NCBI GenBank assembly: GCA_018399285.1
Contig: JAGYOW010000009.1
Location: forward strand, 26,001 to 90,000
Source of the DNA: Desulfotignum sp.
Lineage (GTDB): Bacteria > Desulfobacterota > Desulfobacteria > Desulfobacterales > Desulfobacteraceae
Reading direction: 5' to 3'
DNA: 64,000 nt
Of the stretch, positions 1 through 8,873 are shown in pieces (positions within the stretch are counted from its first letter, which is position 1; each line of letters begins with the position of its first letter). The position numbers and the translations under genes are program-made. The notes beneath the pieces were generated by a model. It did no database searches. It was not told the origin of the DNA and saw only the letters and a list, made by a program, of their open reading frames with translations.

Positions 1-1028
1 ACACCCATTATTCTTTGAACAGCACAGCCGTTGGCAACGGCATGACCTATTTTGTGCAAAAAGATGACAATTACCTGATCTTTCTGCCCCTGTACCATTC
101 CGGGACCCTGTTTCTATGGGCCCCGTTCTACGCCACAGGTGCGGCCGGCACCATTATCAGGGATTTCAAGGATCCCAAATGGATCATCGAGGCCATTGCC
201 GCAGAAGGATGCACAGATACATTGTTTGTCGTGCCCATTGCCATTGCCATTCTCAATGCAATGAACAAGGGAACGATCCGGCTGGCTGATTATGATCTGT
301 CTTCCTGGAAATATATGGAAGTGGGTGCCCAGCCCGTGCCCTTCGACATCATGAAGGAACTGGTGGAAAAACTGCCCTGCAAAGTGTCCAATATCTACGG
401 CATCACTGAAGGCGGCGGCGGGGGAACTTTCAACCTGTATCCCGAGGATGTCCTGACCAAGCCCGGATCCATCGGCAAGCCCACGTTCAGTGTGGAAGCC
501 AAAATCGTGGACCCCTTAGGCGAAGAACTGCCTGCCGGGGAAGTAGGTGAACTGGTGTTCAGAACCCCCCGCATGATGTATGAATATTATTCCAATCCTG
601 AAAAAACGGCAGAGACGATAAAAAATGGTTGGCTTTACACGGGAGATCTATTAAAAAGAGACAAAGACGGTTATTTTTATATTGTGGACCGCATGAAAGA
701 CATGATCACCAGTGGTGGGGAAAACATCTATCCCGTGGAAATCGAGGATGCGCTCATGGATCATCCGGACATCGATGATGTGGCCTGTATCGGGTATCCG
801 GATGACCGACTGGTGGAAATCGTGATGGCTGTGGTCCAGCTCAAGGAGGGACGGCAGATGACTGAAGATGATGTGATTGAGTTTGCCAAAACCAAGCTGT
901 CCCTGTACAAAGTACCCCGAAAAGTGACGTTTGATGAAGTCCCTAGAAATCCCACAGGGAAATTGATGAAACCCCAGCTCAGACAAAAATATACCGGCCG
1001 TAAAGAGGCGTTTAAACAACTGGCATAA
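1..1028 (+). CDS. Acyl-CoA synthetase / AMP-binding ligase, 5' end missing
   Basis: The open frame runs in from the left edge (first full codon at base 3), so the start and the ATP-binding P-loop motif are outside the window. What remains is about 342 residues of an ANL-superfamily adenylating enzyme. Visible motifs are YGITEGGGG (motif A5), YTGDLLKRDKDGYF with its catalytic Asp (A7), the hinge region DRMKDMITSGGENIYP (A8) and the C-terminal PRNPTGKLMK with the invariant Lys (A10). The family makes acyl-CoA from a carboxylate, ATP and CoA via an acyl-adenylate. A TRAP transporter follows 95 bases downstream, so the pair may import and activate a carboxylic acid. The substrate cannot be read from the sequence; long-chain or aromatic acids are both possible. 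Confidence 0.88.
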   Translation, partial: THYSLNSTAVGNGMTYFVQKDDNYLIFLPLYHSGTLFLWAPFYATGAAGTIIRDFKDPKWIIEAIAAEGCTDTLFVVPIAIAILNAMNKGTIRLADYDLSSWKYMEVGAQPVPFDIMKELVEKLPCKVSNIYGITEGGGGGTFNLYPEDVLTKPGSIGKPTFSVEAKIVDPLGEELPAGEVGELVFRTPRMMYEYYSNPEKTAETIKNGWLYTGDLLKRDKDGYFYIVDRMKDMITSGGENIYPVEIEDALMDHPDIDDVACIGYPDDRLVEIVMAVVQLKEGRQMTEDDVIEFAKTKLSLYKVPRKVTFDEVPRNPTGKLMKPQLRQKYTGRKEAFKQLA

Positions 1029-1123
1029 GTTCCGTCCGACCCAGGTTACCACCAGTGTGGAGGTAAAGAGCCCGCTGCTCTGATAACATTATAATTTTAA
1101 ACTTTTTTTGGAAAGGAACAGAC

Positions 1124-2193
1124 ATGACGAAATTTCGCTTATTTTCAAGTTTACTGCTGGTTTTGACCGTAGCTGTCTTGATGATCATCGGCTCCGGACT
1201 GGCCACAGCTTCGTCTCTGGACAAATGGAAACCGGATTTCGATCCCAGCGGGGCCAAGTACAAATGCATTGTTTCCAATGTGTCCACACCCGCTCTGGTG
1301 GGCACCCATGCCGGATTTGAAATGCGCGATGAGTTGTGGAAACGCACCAACGGCAAGATTTACATCGATTTCAAGCCCCTTTCCATTTTGGGCGGGGAAG
1401 TGGAAGTGCTGAACATGCTCCAGATGGGGGCGATTCAAGGGATGGGGGTGTCTTCGGTGGCCTCCACCAACTTAGGGCCCCGGTTCGGTATCGTCAACCT
1501 GCCGTTTTTAGTGGATTCCTTTGAAAAACTGGATAAATTCACTTCCAATGAAAAACTGTTCAGTCATTTTTTGAATGCCATGGATCATCAGGGCATCACC
1601 GGTCTGGATACGGCCATTATGGCTGGGCCACCACCGAGCCGGTGAGAACAATTGCCGATGCCAAGAAAGTCAAATTCAGAACGGCCGAAGCCGCCGTGAA
1701 CCAGCTGTCTTACCGGAACTGGGGATTCAATCCGGTTGCCATGCCCTGGCCGGATGTGCCCGTGGCCTTGAAACAAGGCGTCATCACCGGACTGGATCAC
1801 ACCCTGGCCGTGTGCTACCTGACCAAAAAATTTGAGGTGGCCAAATATTTTACCGAGATCAACTATGCCCAGGGACTGTTTATCTGGATTTTCAACAAGG
1901 CATGGCTGGCCGCCTTGCCCGATGATTTGCGGCAGACCTTTATTGAGACGGTACATGATGTGGCTGCCGAGAACCGGAAAAGAACGGCTGTCTGGGAAGC
2001 AGAGAATAAAGTGGCTGCCCAGGGGGAAGGCGTGGAATTCATCCAGTTGCCGGAAGCGGAAATTGAAATTCTCAAAGACCAGAGCCAGCCCACCTATGAA
2101 AAATATGCCGAAGAAATCAACCGGCTGTATCCCGGGGATACTTACAGACCGGATAATTTCTTAAAAGAGGTGCAGGATTTTTTAAACGAATAA
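1124..2193 (+). pseudogene. dctP: TRAP transporter substrate-binding protein DctP, one frameshift
   Basis: This periplasmic solute-binding protein of a TRAP transporter is split into two overlapping frames, 1124-1645 and 1642-2193. The N-terminus has a typical signal peptide (basic start, hydrophobic run, Ala-rich cleavage region near residue 30). Reading 1070 bases as one gene needs one added base near 1620-1640, in the run encoding a Gly-Trp-Ala-Thr-Thr stretch; a G lost from a short G run would explain it. After repair the protein has about 356 residues, normal for DctP. The second part has the expected ligand-binding segment around NWGFNPVAMPWPDVP. An AAAGGA ribosome site precedes the ATG. 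DctQ and DctM genes follow. The break could be a real inactivating mutation or a base-call error; nothing else in this gene is damaged. Confidence 0.85.
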
Positions 2194-2210
2194 TATCTGA
2201 AATTTGACGG

Positions 2211-2241
2211 GTCAGGCCTGTTTGTTTTGAGCAGGCCTGAC
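2211..2241 (+). terminator. Hairpin between dctP and dctQ (attenuator-like)
   Basis: A perfect 10-base inverted repeat, GTCAGGCCTG at 2211-2220 and CAGGCCTGAC at 2232-2241, is followed by TCTTTT. It sits in the 84-base gap between dctP and dctQ. Such hairpins commonly protect or partly terminate the mRNA so that the binding protein is made in excess over the membrane subunits. That role is inferred. Confidence 0.6.
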
Positions 2242-2277
2242 TCTTTTAACAATCATTGAATCCGGAGTTGGCTATTT

Positions 2278-2760
2278 ATGCTTGGGAAAATACTGAAGAA
2301 ACTGGATACAGCTGCCAGTCATTTTGAAGAATGGACCCTTTTCATTATTGTGATCACCGCGTTGATTGCGTTGTTTTTCAATGTGGTCCTGCGGTATGGA
2401 TTTAATTATACCCTTGCCTGGAGTGAAGAGCTGGTGCGGATTGTGATTATTTACTCCACGTTCATCGGCGCCAGCGTGGCGGTCAAGCAGCGGGCCATGA
2501 TCCGTATTGACGCGGTGGTTCAGCTTTTTCCCAGACTCAAGAAAGGCCTGACTTTTTATACCAATATCCTGATGCTGGTCTTTGCCGGGATGATGATTTA
2601 TTATGGGTATAAAATGACCCATCTCCAGCTTTTGACCCACCAGAAGACCATAATCATGCAGATTCCCCTGGTTGTTGTATACGCCGTCATGCCGGTAACA
2701 GGCTTGATGGTGTTTCTCAGGACGGTTCAGGTGATGGTTCAGGATTTTACATCAAAATAA
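2278..2760 (+). CDS. dctQ: TRAP transporter small membrane subunit DctQ
   Basis: A 160-residue protein with four predicted membrane segments (about residues 17-40, 53-70, 90-108 and 130-150), the usual size and topology of DctQ. The stretch AWSEELVRIVIIYSTFIGA is the conserved second-helix region of the family. DctQ bridges the periplasmic binding protein and the large permease DctM in the inner membrane. The gene is intact, although both its neighbours dctP and dctM are frame-broken. It starts 84 bases after dctP and ends 15 bases before dctM, so the three form one operon. Confidence 0.88.
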   Translation: MLGKILKKLDTAASHFEEWTLFIIVITALIALFFNVVLRYGFNYTLAWSEELVRIVIIYSTFIGASVAVKQRAMIRIDAVVQLFPRLKKGLTFYTNILMLVFAGMMIYYGYKMTHLQLLTHQKTIIMQIPLVVVYAVMPVTGLMVFLRTVQVMVQDFTSK

Positions 2761-2775
2761 AAAGGGCCTTTTTTC

Positions 2776-4064
2776 ATGCAGACAAGTGATCTGATTATTC
2801 TGTGTATTCTGTTGGGGTGCATGTTTACTTATGTGCCCGTTTTTCTGTGTCTGTTTTTTACTGCTGCCATCGGGCTGATTTTTTTTCTGGATATGCCCCT
2901 GGGGCTTTTGATCCAGACCTTATTTCGGAGTCTGGATAACTTTTCTCTGGTGGTGGTGCTGTTTTTTATCCTTTGCGGTAATATCATGAGCAAGGGAAAA
3001 ACCGTGGAAAAACTGATCAATCTGGCCAATGCCCTGGTGAGCTGGCTGCCGGGGGGCTTAGGTATGGCAGGGGTCATCGGATGCGGGTTGTTCGGGGCAA
3101 TCTCCGGCTCCACTGTGGCCACGGTGGTGGCATTAGGCGGATTCATGATCCCGGCGTTGATGAGAAACGGGTATGATGAAAAATATACCCTGGGGCTCAT
3201 GACCACCTCCCCGAATTTAGGTGTGATCATTCCTCCCAGCATCAGCATGATATTTTATTCCATGATCAGTAATGTGTCGCTGGAAGGGTTGTTCATCACC
3301 GGGTTCATCCCCGGGCTGTTGATTATTATCTGTGTGTGTCTCTACTCCTGGCTCAAATACCGGAACAGAACCGATATCAAACGGCTGCCCGCCCCGAGAC
3401 TGGGAGATTTGCTGGCGATTTTCAAGGAAGGGTTCTGGGCGTTGATGCTCATTGTCATTATCTTCGGTGGGATATTCTCGGTATGTTCACCGCCAATGAG
3501 GCGGCCGTGGTGGCATCGGTCTATGCGCTTTTGTGGAATATTTTATCTACCGGTCCATGAGTTTTAACGATATCAAGGATGTGACCAGGAGTTCTTGCAG
3601 TTACATCGGCCACCCTACGCTTATCGTGGCATCGGCCACCTGTTTTGACGGTATCTGACCCTTTGGAAAACATTCCCAACCGGGTGGCTGAAGTGGTGTC
3701 TCCACCATCCAGTCGCCGATCATGTTTTTAATGGCCATGAATATTCTGCTGCTGATCATCGGCATGTTCATGGATATCATCTCCGCCACTCTGATCCTGG
3801 GGCCGGTGTTTCTGCTGCTTCTCGGTGGGCCGTTTGGTGTGGATCCCATGCATTCTGGGCTGATCATGACCGTGAATCTGGCCATTGGATACTGTACCCG
3901 CCCATGTAGGGTGGAGTCTGTTCATCACCGGATCCCCGCCAAGGGATATTATCTATGTGTCCCGGGCCATCTGGCCGTTTCTGGTCATCCAGATCGGTGT
4001 GTTGTTCTTTGGACCTATTTTCCCAGGTCGTTTTGTTTCGCCTTGGATGCTCGGATACAATTAA
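2776..4064 (+). pseudogene. dctM: TRAP transporter large permease DctM, several frame breaks
   Basis: The first 230 or so residues (2776 to about 3478) are a clean DctM permease with many hydrophobic segments and the conserved GLFGAISGSTVATVVALGG loop. From 3479 on the reading frame breaks at least four times: near 3479 (before GMFTANEAAVVAS), near 3530, around 3590-3720 and near 3895-4010. Pieces of expected DctM sequence continue in alternating frames up to a stop at 4062-4064. The repaired length of about 430 codons is normal. DctM is the sodium-coupled carrier subunit of the TRAP system. Because homology is retained on both sides of each break, the breaks look like single-base insertions or deletions rather than long decay. 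Sequence error cannot be excluded. Confidence 0.85.
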
Positions 4065-4086
4065 CCCATGAAAAGATCTGTTAGAC

Positions 4087-4117
4087 AGCGTCCGCCGCCA
4101 ACCGGGCGGCGGACGCT
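4087..4117. terminator. GC-rich hairpin between convergent dctM and response regulator
   Basis: A perfect 13-base inverted repeat (AGCGTCCGCCGCC at 4087-4099, GGCGGCGGACGCT at 4105-4117) with a 5-base loop lies between the dctM stop (plus) and the response regulator stop (minus). It can fold from either strand. No long T run follows, so it is a possible two-way transcription end or mRNA stabiliser rather than a textbook terminator. Confidence 0.6.
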
Positions 4118-4119
4118 CG

Positions 4120-4671
4120 CTATATGCCTTTGCTTATGATGTCGGGATTGTGGCGCAAACGTTCCTGAATCCCTCTGGACACGGTCCAGTGCTGTTCGAA
4201 TTCATCCCAGAAATCCCGGTTCTCATCTTTCCAGTTGTCACCGAAGCGCAGATCAAAGTGATCGCCGAGTTTATCGAACAGCAGTTTCCAGGTGGGCTTG
4301 CCCTGTTTCTGTGCATCCATGAATTCTTCAATCAAGGTGTCCAGATCACTTAAATGCTCTTTGGACAGATAAGAAATCGCCCCTTTTTTGATGGACTCTA
4401 TCAACGCCCGGGGATTCATGGCATTGGCAGTGAGCATGATGGCCGGGATATCCCGCTGGACGCATTCTTCCAAAAGTTTGATCCCATTGACTCCCATAAT
4501 GTCCAGGATCGCCAGATCATATCGGGTATTGTAAATTTTTTCCGACGCTGTTTCATAATCAGTTGCAGAATCCACGGTGGCTGTATCCAGAATCTCCTGA
4601 ATGGTTTCAAGGATATCCTTTTCATCATCTACTGCCAGAATGTGCTTGCCTTTTAAAAAAGATTTGGCCAT
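4120..4671 (-). CDS. Response regulator receiver protein
   Basis: A CheY-like receiver domain occupies the first ~120 residues: the acidic pair in LAVDDEKD, the phospho-acceptor Asp in LAILDIMG, the Thr in IMLTANAM and the Lys in SYLSKEHL. The remaining ~60 residues form a charged region rich in Trp, Asp and Phe with no recognisable DNA-binding domain, so it probably acts through protein contacts. The ATG at 4671 is preferred to the in-frame ATG at 4677 because the AAGGAG site lies 8 bases before the former and only 2 before the latter. No histidine kinase gene is adjacent. The upstream intergenic region (4672-4962) is very AT-rich and holds no other gene I can support. Confidence 0.85.
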   Translation of the reverse strand: MAKSFLKGKHILAVDDEKDILETIQEILDTATVDSATDYETASEKIYNTRYDLAILDIMGVNGIKLLEECVQRDIPAIMLTANAMNPRALIESIKKGAISYLSKEHLSDLDTLIEEFMDAQKQGKPTWKLLFDKLGDHFDLRFGDNWKDENRDFWDEFEQHWTVSRGIQERLRHNPDIISKGI

Positions 4672-4962
4672 GAGCATCTCTCCTTATGAACTTTATATAA
4701 AAAGGGTATTGTGGGCATTTTATTTTAAATATTTTGTCATAAAATATTTATGATTAAATAAAATTAACTTATCATGGATAGATCCTTAATATTTATAAAT
4801 TAATCAAATTTGTGTGGAATGTCAATAAAGAACATGAGGTTCACATAATTGAAAGCAGATGAAAATCCGGTTGCAGATTCTGTTTGTAATCGATATGGTA
4901 AGCATGAAATGTCAAGAAGGCAACACGGACGAATCATCCATTCACAGGACCGGGAAGGGGGC

Positions 4963-5463
4963 ATGACACCATTTGCTGAAAAAATTGTCACGTTTTCAGA
5001 AATCACTGTAATTGCTGAATATCTCCGTGAGGAGGGAAAAACCATTGTCTTTACCAATGGATGCTTTGATCTCCTCCATGTCGGACATGTCACGTATCTG
5101 TCAGCCGCTGCTGAATTGGGGGATGTTCTGGTTTTAGGGCTCAATTCCGATGTGTCTGTGAAATCAATCAAAGGGGAAAAGCGTCCGGTCATCCACCAGG
5201 ACCAGCGGGCCATTGTGGTGGCGGCCCTTCAGATGGTGGATTATGTGGTGCAGTTCGATGCACCTGATCCCTTGACTCTGATTGAAACAGTACGCCCGGA
5301 TGTTCTGGTGAAAGGTGCGGACTGGGCGGAACATGCCATTGTGGGGGCGGATGTCGTCAAGGCCAAAGGCGGACGGGTGGCACGGATCGACCTGGCGCCG
5401 GGCATTTCCACCACAACCATTATCCAGCGCATCGGCGCATTGTATGGCAAGGAAACACTGTGA
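4963..5463 (+). CDS. rfaE2: D-glycero-beta-D-manno-heptose 1-phosphate adenylyltransferase
   Basis: A nucleotidyltransferase of the cytidylyltransferase-like fold. It carries the FTNGCFDLLHVGHV segment with the HxGH nucleotide-binding motif near residue 35 and the KGEKRPVI region. It matches the stand-alone second domain of HldE/RfaE, which adds AMP to heptose-1-phosphate in making ADP-heptose for the LPS inner core. The ATG at 4963 is chosen because it follows a purine-rich GGGAAGGGGG site and begins just before the conserved domain; the open frame extends upstream to 4849 but lacks homology there. It overlaps the next gene, pgeF, by 4 bases. Length 166 residues is normal. Confidence 0.88.
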   Translation: MTPFAEKIVTFSEITVIAEYLREEGKTIVFTNGCFDLLHVGHVTYLSAAAELGDVLVLGLNSDVSVKSIKGEKRPVIHQDQRAIVVAALQMVDYVVQFDAPDPLTLIETVRPDVLVKGADWAEHAIVGADVVKAKGGRVARIDLAPGISTTTIIQRIGALYGKETL

Positions 5464-6248
5464 GATCTTCTTCTTGTCCAGGAATGACATTTCCCCATTT
5501 ATCAGACTGCTCACACCTGGTTCACGGGGTGTTTCCCCGCAAAGGCGGGGTGAGTCTGCCGCCGTTTGATTCACTGAACGTGGGGTTCAGCACCGGAGAT
5601 GATCCGGCCGCAGTCATAGAAAACCGGCATCGGATTCTGTCATGGTTACAGATGCCCCGGGCCGTTTTTTTAAACCAGGTCCATGGAAAAGAGGTCCTGG
5701 TACTGGCCGGAGATGAAAAAATCGATGCAGATCTGATCTGGGAACCGGGTCGTCCTGCAACCGGAAAGGCGCTGACTGCGGATGCCGTGGTCACCGATCT
5801 GACCCAGCTGGCCCTGGTGATCCAGGTGGCGGACTGTCAGGCCGTGATGCTGGCGGATCCTGAAAAAAAAGTCATTGCCAACGTGCATTCCGGATGGCGG
5901 GGAAGTGTGAAAAATATCATCGGGCAATGTGTGGATGTCATGATCGAGCGATTCGGGTGTGATCCAAAGCAAATTCTGGCGGGGATTTCACCCTCTTTAG
6001 GTCCCTGCTGCGCCCAGTTCATCCATTATCAAAAAGAGATACCTGAACGGCTGTGGCAGTATAAATCTCAGGATCGGCCGTATTTTGATTTCTGGGCCCT
6101 TTCTTTTGACCAGTTGACAGCCAGAGGCGTGACCCCGTCCCATATTCTGAACATGAACCAGTGTACCCGGTGCCGTGCGGATACGTTTTTTTCCTATCGA
6201 AAGACCCGGCAAACCGGGCGGTTCGCCTGTGCCATCGGTTTGACCTGA
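5460..6248 (+). CDS. pgeF: Purine nucleoside phosphorylase / peptidoglycan editing factor family (YfiH, DUF152)
   Basis: A 262-residue member of the multicopper-like YfiH family. The metal-site residues are in place: His in NQVHGKEV, Cys in VADCQAVM and His in VHSGWRGS, followed by the conserved GPCC segment and a C-terminal C-T-R-C pair. Members were called laccases; characterised ones act as purine nucleoside phosphorylase/adenosine deaminase or edit UDP-MurNAc precursors. A GTG start at 5460 overlaps the rfaE2 stop and gives coupling; an ATG at 5484 is an alternative. Confidence 0.85.
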   Translation: MRSSSCPGMTFPHLSDCSHLVHGVFPRKGGVSLPPFDSLNVGFSTGDDPAAVIENRHRILSWLQMPRAVFLNQVHGKEVLVLAGDEKIDADLIWEPGRPATGKALTADAVVTDLTQLALVIQVADCQAVMLADPEKKVIANVHSGWRGSVKNIIGQCVDVMIERFGCDPKQILAGISPSLGPCCAQFIHYQKEIPERLWQYKSQDRPYFDFWALSFDQLTARGVTPSHILNMNQCTRCRADTFFSYRKTRQTGRFACAIGLT

Positions 6249-6371
6249 AGCATGAAAAGAATGGCGGAGCAGGGGCTTTTTCACGTTGACTTCGCTGAAA
6301 GCATATGATATTTGCACACAGATAAATTGATCTTTGAACAGCCATTGACCGCTTGTTAAACAAGGCATTTG

Positions 6372-6590
6372 ATGAAAAAAGAAACCGGTAAAACCATCAG
6401 AGAATTAGGCTATTTTGCCAGCCTCGGCATGTCCGTGGCCCTGTCGATTTTTATCGGTCTTGGCCTGGGTCTCTGGCTGGATAAGAAATTTGATACAAAC
6501 CCGGTCCTGATGTTTGTGGGATTGATCATCGGGATTATTGCCGGATTCAGTAATATTGTCCGGGCCGGGAAAAAAGGAAAAAATTATTAA
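6372..6590 (+). CDS. AtpZ/AtpI-family small membrane protein of ATP synthase operon
   Basis: A 72-residue protein with two membrane segments. The arrangement GYFASLGMSVALSIFIGLGL, a charged LDKKFDTNP loop, a second helix and a basic tail is the AtpZ (AtpI/Ncad) family pattern. Such proteins help assemble the c ring or carry Mg2+ in F-type ATP synthase operons. It begins the F0 operon here, ending directly against the next ATG at 6591. No strong ribosome site is seen before the ATG at 6372. A 120-base gap upstream separates it from pgeF and should hold the promoter. Confidence 0.8.
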   Translation: MKKETGKTIRELGYFASLGMSVALSIFIGLGLGLWLDKKFDTNPVLMFVGLIIGIIAGFSNIVRAGKKGKNY

Positions 6591-6992
6591 ATGCAGGACC
6601 TGACAAAAATTGTGGATATGGTCACAAAATGCAACTGGTTGCTGTTGATTCTCGTTGCCATGGTGTCGGTGATGATCACTGCCACCTCGTTTTATCTGGG
6701 CGTGGTGGCCGGCGGATTGATTGTGGCCGTCAATTTTCATCTATTGAAGCGTACCATCCAAAAGGATATCCGACCCGAGAAGGTCATGGAAAAAGGACGG
6801 TCCCTCACGGGGCGTGTCCTCATAAAGTATTACATCCGGTTCGTTGCCAGCGGTCTGCTGATTTTTCTGCTGATATCGAATCACGTCGTTCATCCGCTGG
6901 GGCTTCTGACAGGTCTGTCAGTGGTGGTTGCAAGCGTGTTCCTGGTGACAGTGCTTGTGGTGACAAGATTATATTTTAAGGAGGCGGTATAA
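6591..6992 (+). CDS. atpI: ATP synthase subunit I
   Basis: A 133-residue protein with four hydrophobic segments and a basic middle loop (around KRTIQKDIRPEKVMEKGRS), as in ATP synthase I chains. It is the second gene of atpZ-atpI-atpB-atpE, abutting atpZ and lying one base from the atpB start. In known operons the protein supports c-ring assembly and is not part of the final enzyme. Homology in this family is weak, so the call rests largely on the gene order and topology. Confidence 0.8.
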   Translation: MQDLTKIVDMVTKCNWLLLILVAMVSVMITATSFYLGVVAGGLIVAVNFHLLKRTIQKDIRPEKVMEKGRSLTGRVLIKYYIRFVASGLLIFLLISNHVVHPLGLLTGLSVVVASVFLVTVLVVTRLYFKEAV

Positions 6993-6993
6993 G

Positions 6994-7683
6994 GTGGAAC
7001 ATCCGTATTTATTTCTGACATCTGTGTTTGGACTGTTTGGATTGGAAGAATGGGCGGCAAGTCATCCGCATGTGACCTATATGTGGCTGGCCATGCTCAT
7101 TTTAATCATTTTCGGCTGGCTGGCGGGCAAAAGCGTATCTCTGGTGCCTGAAACCGCGCAGAATGTGTTTGAAGTGCTGATTTCCGGCATGGAGGAGTTC
7201 GTGGTCAGTATTACCGGAGAAGAAGGCCGTAAATCCTATCCATTGCTGATTACCATTTTTCTTTTCGTGCTGGTGGGCAACCTCATGGGACTGGTGCCGT
7301 CCCTGTATCCTCCCACCGCCAGTGTGAATACAACCATGGCCCTGGCATTGATCGCAGTGGGATGGAGTCATGTGGTGGGGGTCTGGCATCACGGGTTCAA
7401 ATATATCAAGCATTTTCTGGGACCGGTTCCTTTAATGATCCCTTTGTTTCTCCCCATTGAGCTGATTGCCCACATGGCCCGGGTTCTGTCTCTGACCTTT
7501 CGTCTGTTTGGAAACATGATGGGGCATGAACTGGTGGTGCTTATTCTTCTGATGCTGGGCGGCATGTTTCTGGCACCATTGCCCGTGATGGCCATGGGCG
7601 TTTTCGTGGCCCTGGTTCAGGCGTTCGTGTTTTTTCTTTTGTCCACCATGTATATTGCCGGTGCCATTGAAGAAGCGCATTAA
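6994..7683 (+). CDS. atpB: F0F1 ATP synthase subunit a
   Basis: A 229-residue polytopic membrane protein with the subunit a signature SLTFRLFGNMMGHE, which includes the essential Arg facing the c ring. The earlier GNLMGLVPSLYPPTAS loop is also typical. It forms the ion half-channels of the F0 motor. Translation starts at a GTG (6994) after an AGGAGG site at about 6979. F0 b and the F1 genes are not in this window, so the operon is split, as in many delta-proteobacteria. The length is slightly short but complete. Confidence 0.93.
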   Translation: MEHPYLFLTSVFGLFGLEEWAASHPHVTYMWLAMLILIIFGWLAGKSVSLVPETAQNVFEVLISGMEEFVVSITGEEGRKSYPLLITIFLFVLVGNLMGLVPSLYPPTASVNTTMALALIAVGWSHVVGVWHHGFKYIKHFLGPVPLMIPLFLPIELIAHMARVLSLTFRLFGNMMGHELVVLILLMLGGMFLAPLPVMAMGVFVALVQAFVFFLLSTMYIAGAIEEAH

Positions 7684-7767
7684 TATGTTTTTTTTGCGGG
7701 AAATGGAAGAAGCCCGTTTGGTATAACGTCACGTTTGTTTAACTTTTAAGGTAAGAAGGAGTCAAAA

Positions 7768-8037
7768 ATGGAATTTCTTGTAGGTAGTGTATGGGCTGCA
7801 GGTCTGGCGATCGGTATTGCTGCATTTGGTTGCGGCATCGGACAGGGCCTGGGTTTGAACGGCGCAATGAGCGGTATTTCCAGAAACCCGGAAGCAGCCG
7901 GTAAAATTCAGGTGAATATGCTGATCGGTCTGGCTCTGATCGAGTCTCTGTGTATTTATGCACTGGTTGTGTCCCTGATTCTCATGTATGCGCATCCAGC
8001 GTTGCAGGCAGCAACCGCTGCGATCGGCGGACATTGA
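7768..8037 (+). CDS. atpE: F0F1 ATP synthase subunit c
   Basis: An 89-residue hairpin of two membrane helices with the polar RNPEAAG loop. The ion-binding carboxylate lies in GLALIESLCIY. The first helix carries Gln in GCGIGQGLG, the Glu is followed by Ser, and a Tyr follows four residues later. This Gln / Glu-Ser / Tyr set matches the sodium-coordinating residues of Ilyobacter-type c rings, although the Thr after the Ser is replaced by Leu. A GAAGGAG site precedes the ATG. A terminator hairpin lies 35 bases after the stop, ending the operon. Confidence 0.93.
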   Translation: MEFLVGSVWAAGLAIGIAAFGCGIGQGLGLNGAMSGISRNPEAAGKIQVNMLIGLALIESLCIYALVVSLILMYAHPALQAATAAIGGH

Positions 8038-8071
8038 TTCGAATCACTCAATTAATATGAAATAGTTCAAC

Positions 8072-8109
8072 AAAAAGGTGCAGGGCACAAGCTCTGCACC
8101 TTTTTGTTT
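8072..8109 (+). terminator. Rho-independent terminator after atpE
   Basis: AAAAAGGTGCAG at 8072-8083 pairs with CTGCACCTTTTT at 8094-8105 and runs into further T residues. This is a strong intrinsic terminator for the atp operon, just before the PilZ gene's ribosome site. Confidence 0.9.
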
Positions 8110-8130
8110 TTTTGCTCAAGGAGGGAAAAG

Positions 8131-8556
8131 ATGCGTCAACCAACCATTGAGTTTTCAGCCGTACCCGATGATATGGAACAGCAGCTGAGACAATTTTTTC
8201 GTGTGCCCGTCAATGAAGAACACGTCGTTTCAATTCTCATCTCTGATATCGGCTATAGAGTTTCAGAGATCAACCAGACGGGGATTGGCCTTCTTCTTGA
8301 GAACAATCAGACCTTTGAAGTTGGAGAACGCCTTGATTCCTGCCGTTTGCATTTCGATAATATCAGTTTGATCGATCTGACCGGGAAGATTGTCCACTGT
8401 TCTCCTTGTGAAGATCTCTGGAAATTCGGCATCCAGTGGATAGGGATGAACGATTCACAGAAACAACAGATGGAGGACCTGCTTTCCAGACTGAAAAAAC
8501 GTGTGATGGCATCGCTACAGCTGTCAGTATCGGAACAAGCAGGCAGAAAAAAATGA
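8131..8556 (+). CDS. PilZ-domain protein (cyclic di-GMP binding)
   Basis: A 141-residue single-domain protein. An Arg-containing QFFRVPV segment near residue 21 and the later INQTGIGLLLE segment correspond to the PilZ arginine motif and the (D/N)xSxxG motif, here Asn-Gln-Thr-Gly-Ile-Gly, so the Ser is replaced by Thr. Binding of cyclic di-GMP is therefore likely but not certain. An AAGGAGGG site precedes the ATG at 8131, which is better than the earlier open frame start at 8104. The stop overlaps the next start as ATGA, so it is coupled to the 106-residue gene and the ParA-like gene behind it. Confidence 0.75.
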   Translation: MRQPTIEFSAVPDDMEQQLRQFFRVPVNEEHVVSILISDIGYRVSEINQTGIGLLLENNQTFEVGERLDSCRLHFDNISLIDLTGKIVHCSPCEDLWKFGIQWIGMNDSQKQQMEDLLSRLKKRVMASLQLSVSEQAGRKK

Positions 8557-8873
8557 GTCAGAAAAAAGATATTATGGGGAAAATCCTGGCATGTGATGAC
8601 GGGGAAGATGAAAATCTGACCCGGGAACTGGATTGTCTGATCTACCGCAGTGAACCTGGTGACAGAAGTGACGATGCGTCCACACCCGGCGGCCCCCCTA
8701 CGGATTCCTGGAAAGTGACCAGAGACAATGTATCCGTGCAGGTATGGGAGAGCAGCGGCAGAATAAGATTACGGTTGTCGTTGGGAAAAGGCCGGCTGAT
8801 TTCCATGAAACAGATTGCCGGTATTGCTGTGGATGCGATTATCAAAGAGTTGAAAAAGGAGGATTCAAGGTGA
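8553..8873 (+). CDS. Unknown 106-residue protein between PilZ and ParA
   Basis: I do not recognise this protein. It has an acidic N-terminal half with a low-complexity Ser/Asp/Gly/Pro stretch (about residues 30-50) and a C-terminal half with alternating beta-type segments (VTRDNVSVQVWESSGRIRLR) ending in a likely amphipathic helix, AVDAIIKELKKE. Its ATG overlaps the PilZ stop by 4 bases and its TGA overlaps the GTG start of the ParA gene, so the three are translationally coupled. The tight arrangement suggests the product works with them. Confidence 0.7.
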   Translation: MSQKKDIMGKILACDDGEDENLTRELDCLIYRSEPGDRSDDASTPGGPPTDSWKVTRDNVSVQVWESSGRIRLRLSLGKGRLISMKQIAGIAVDAIIKELKKEDSR

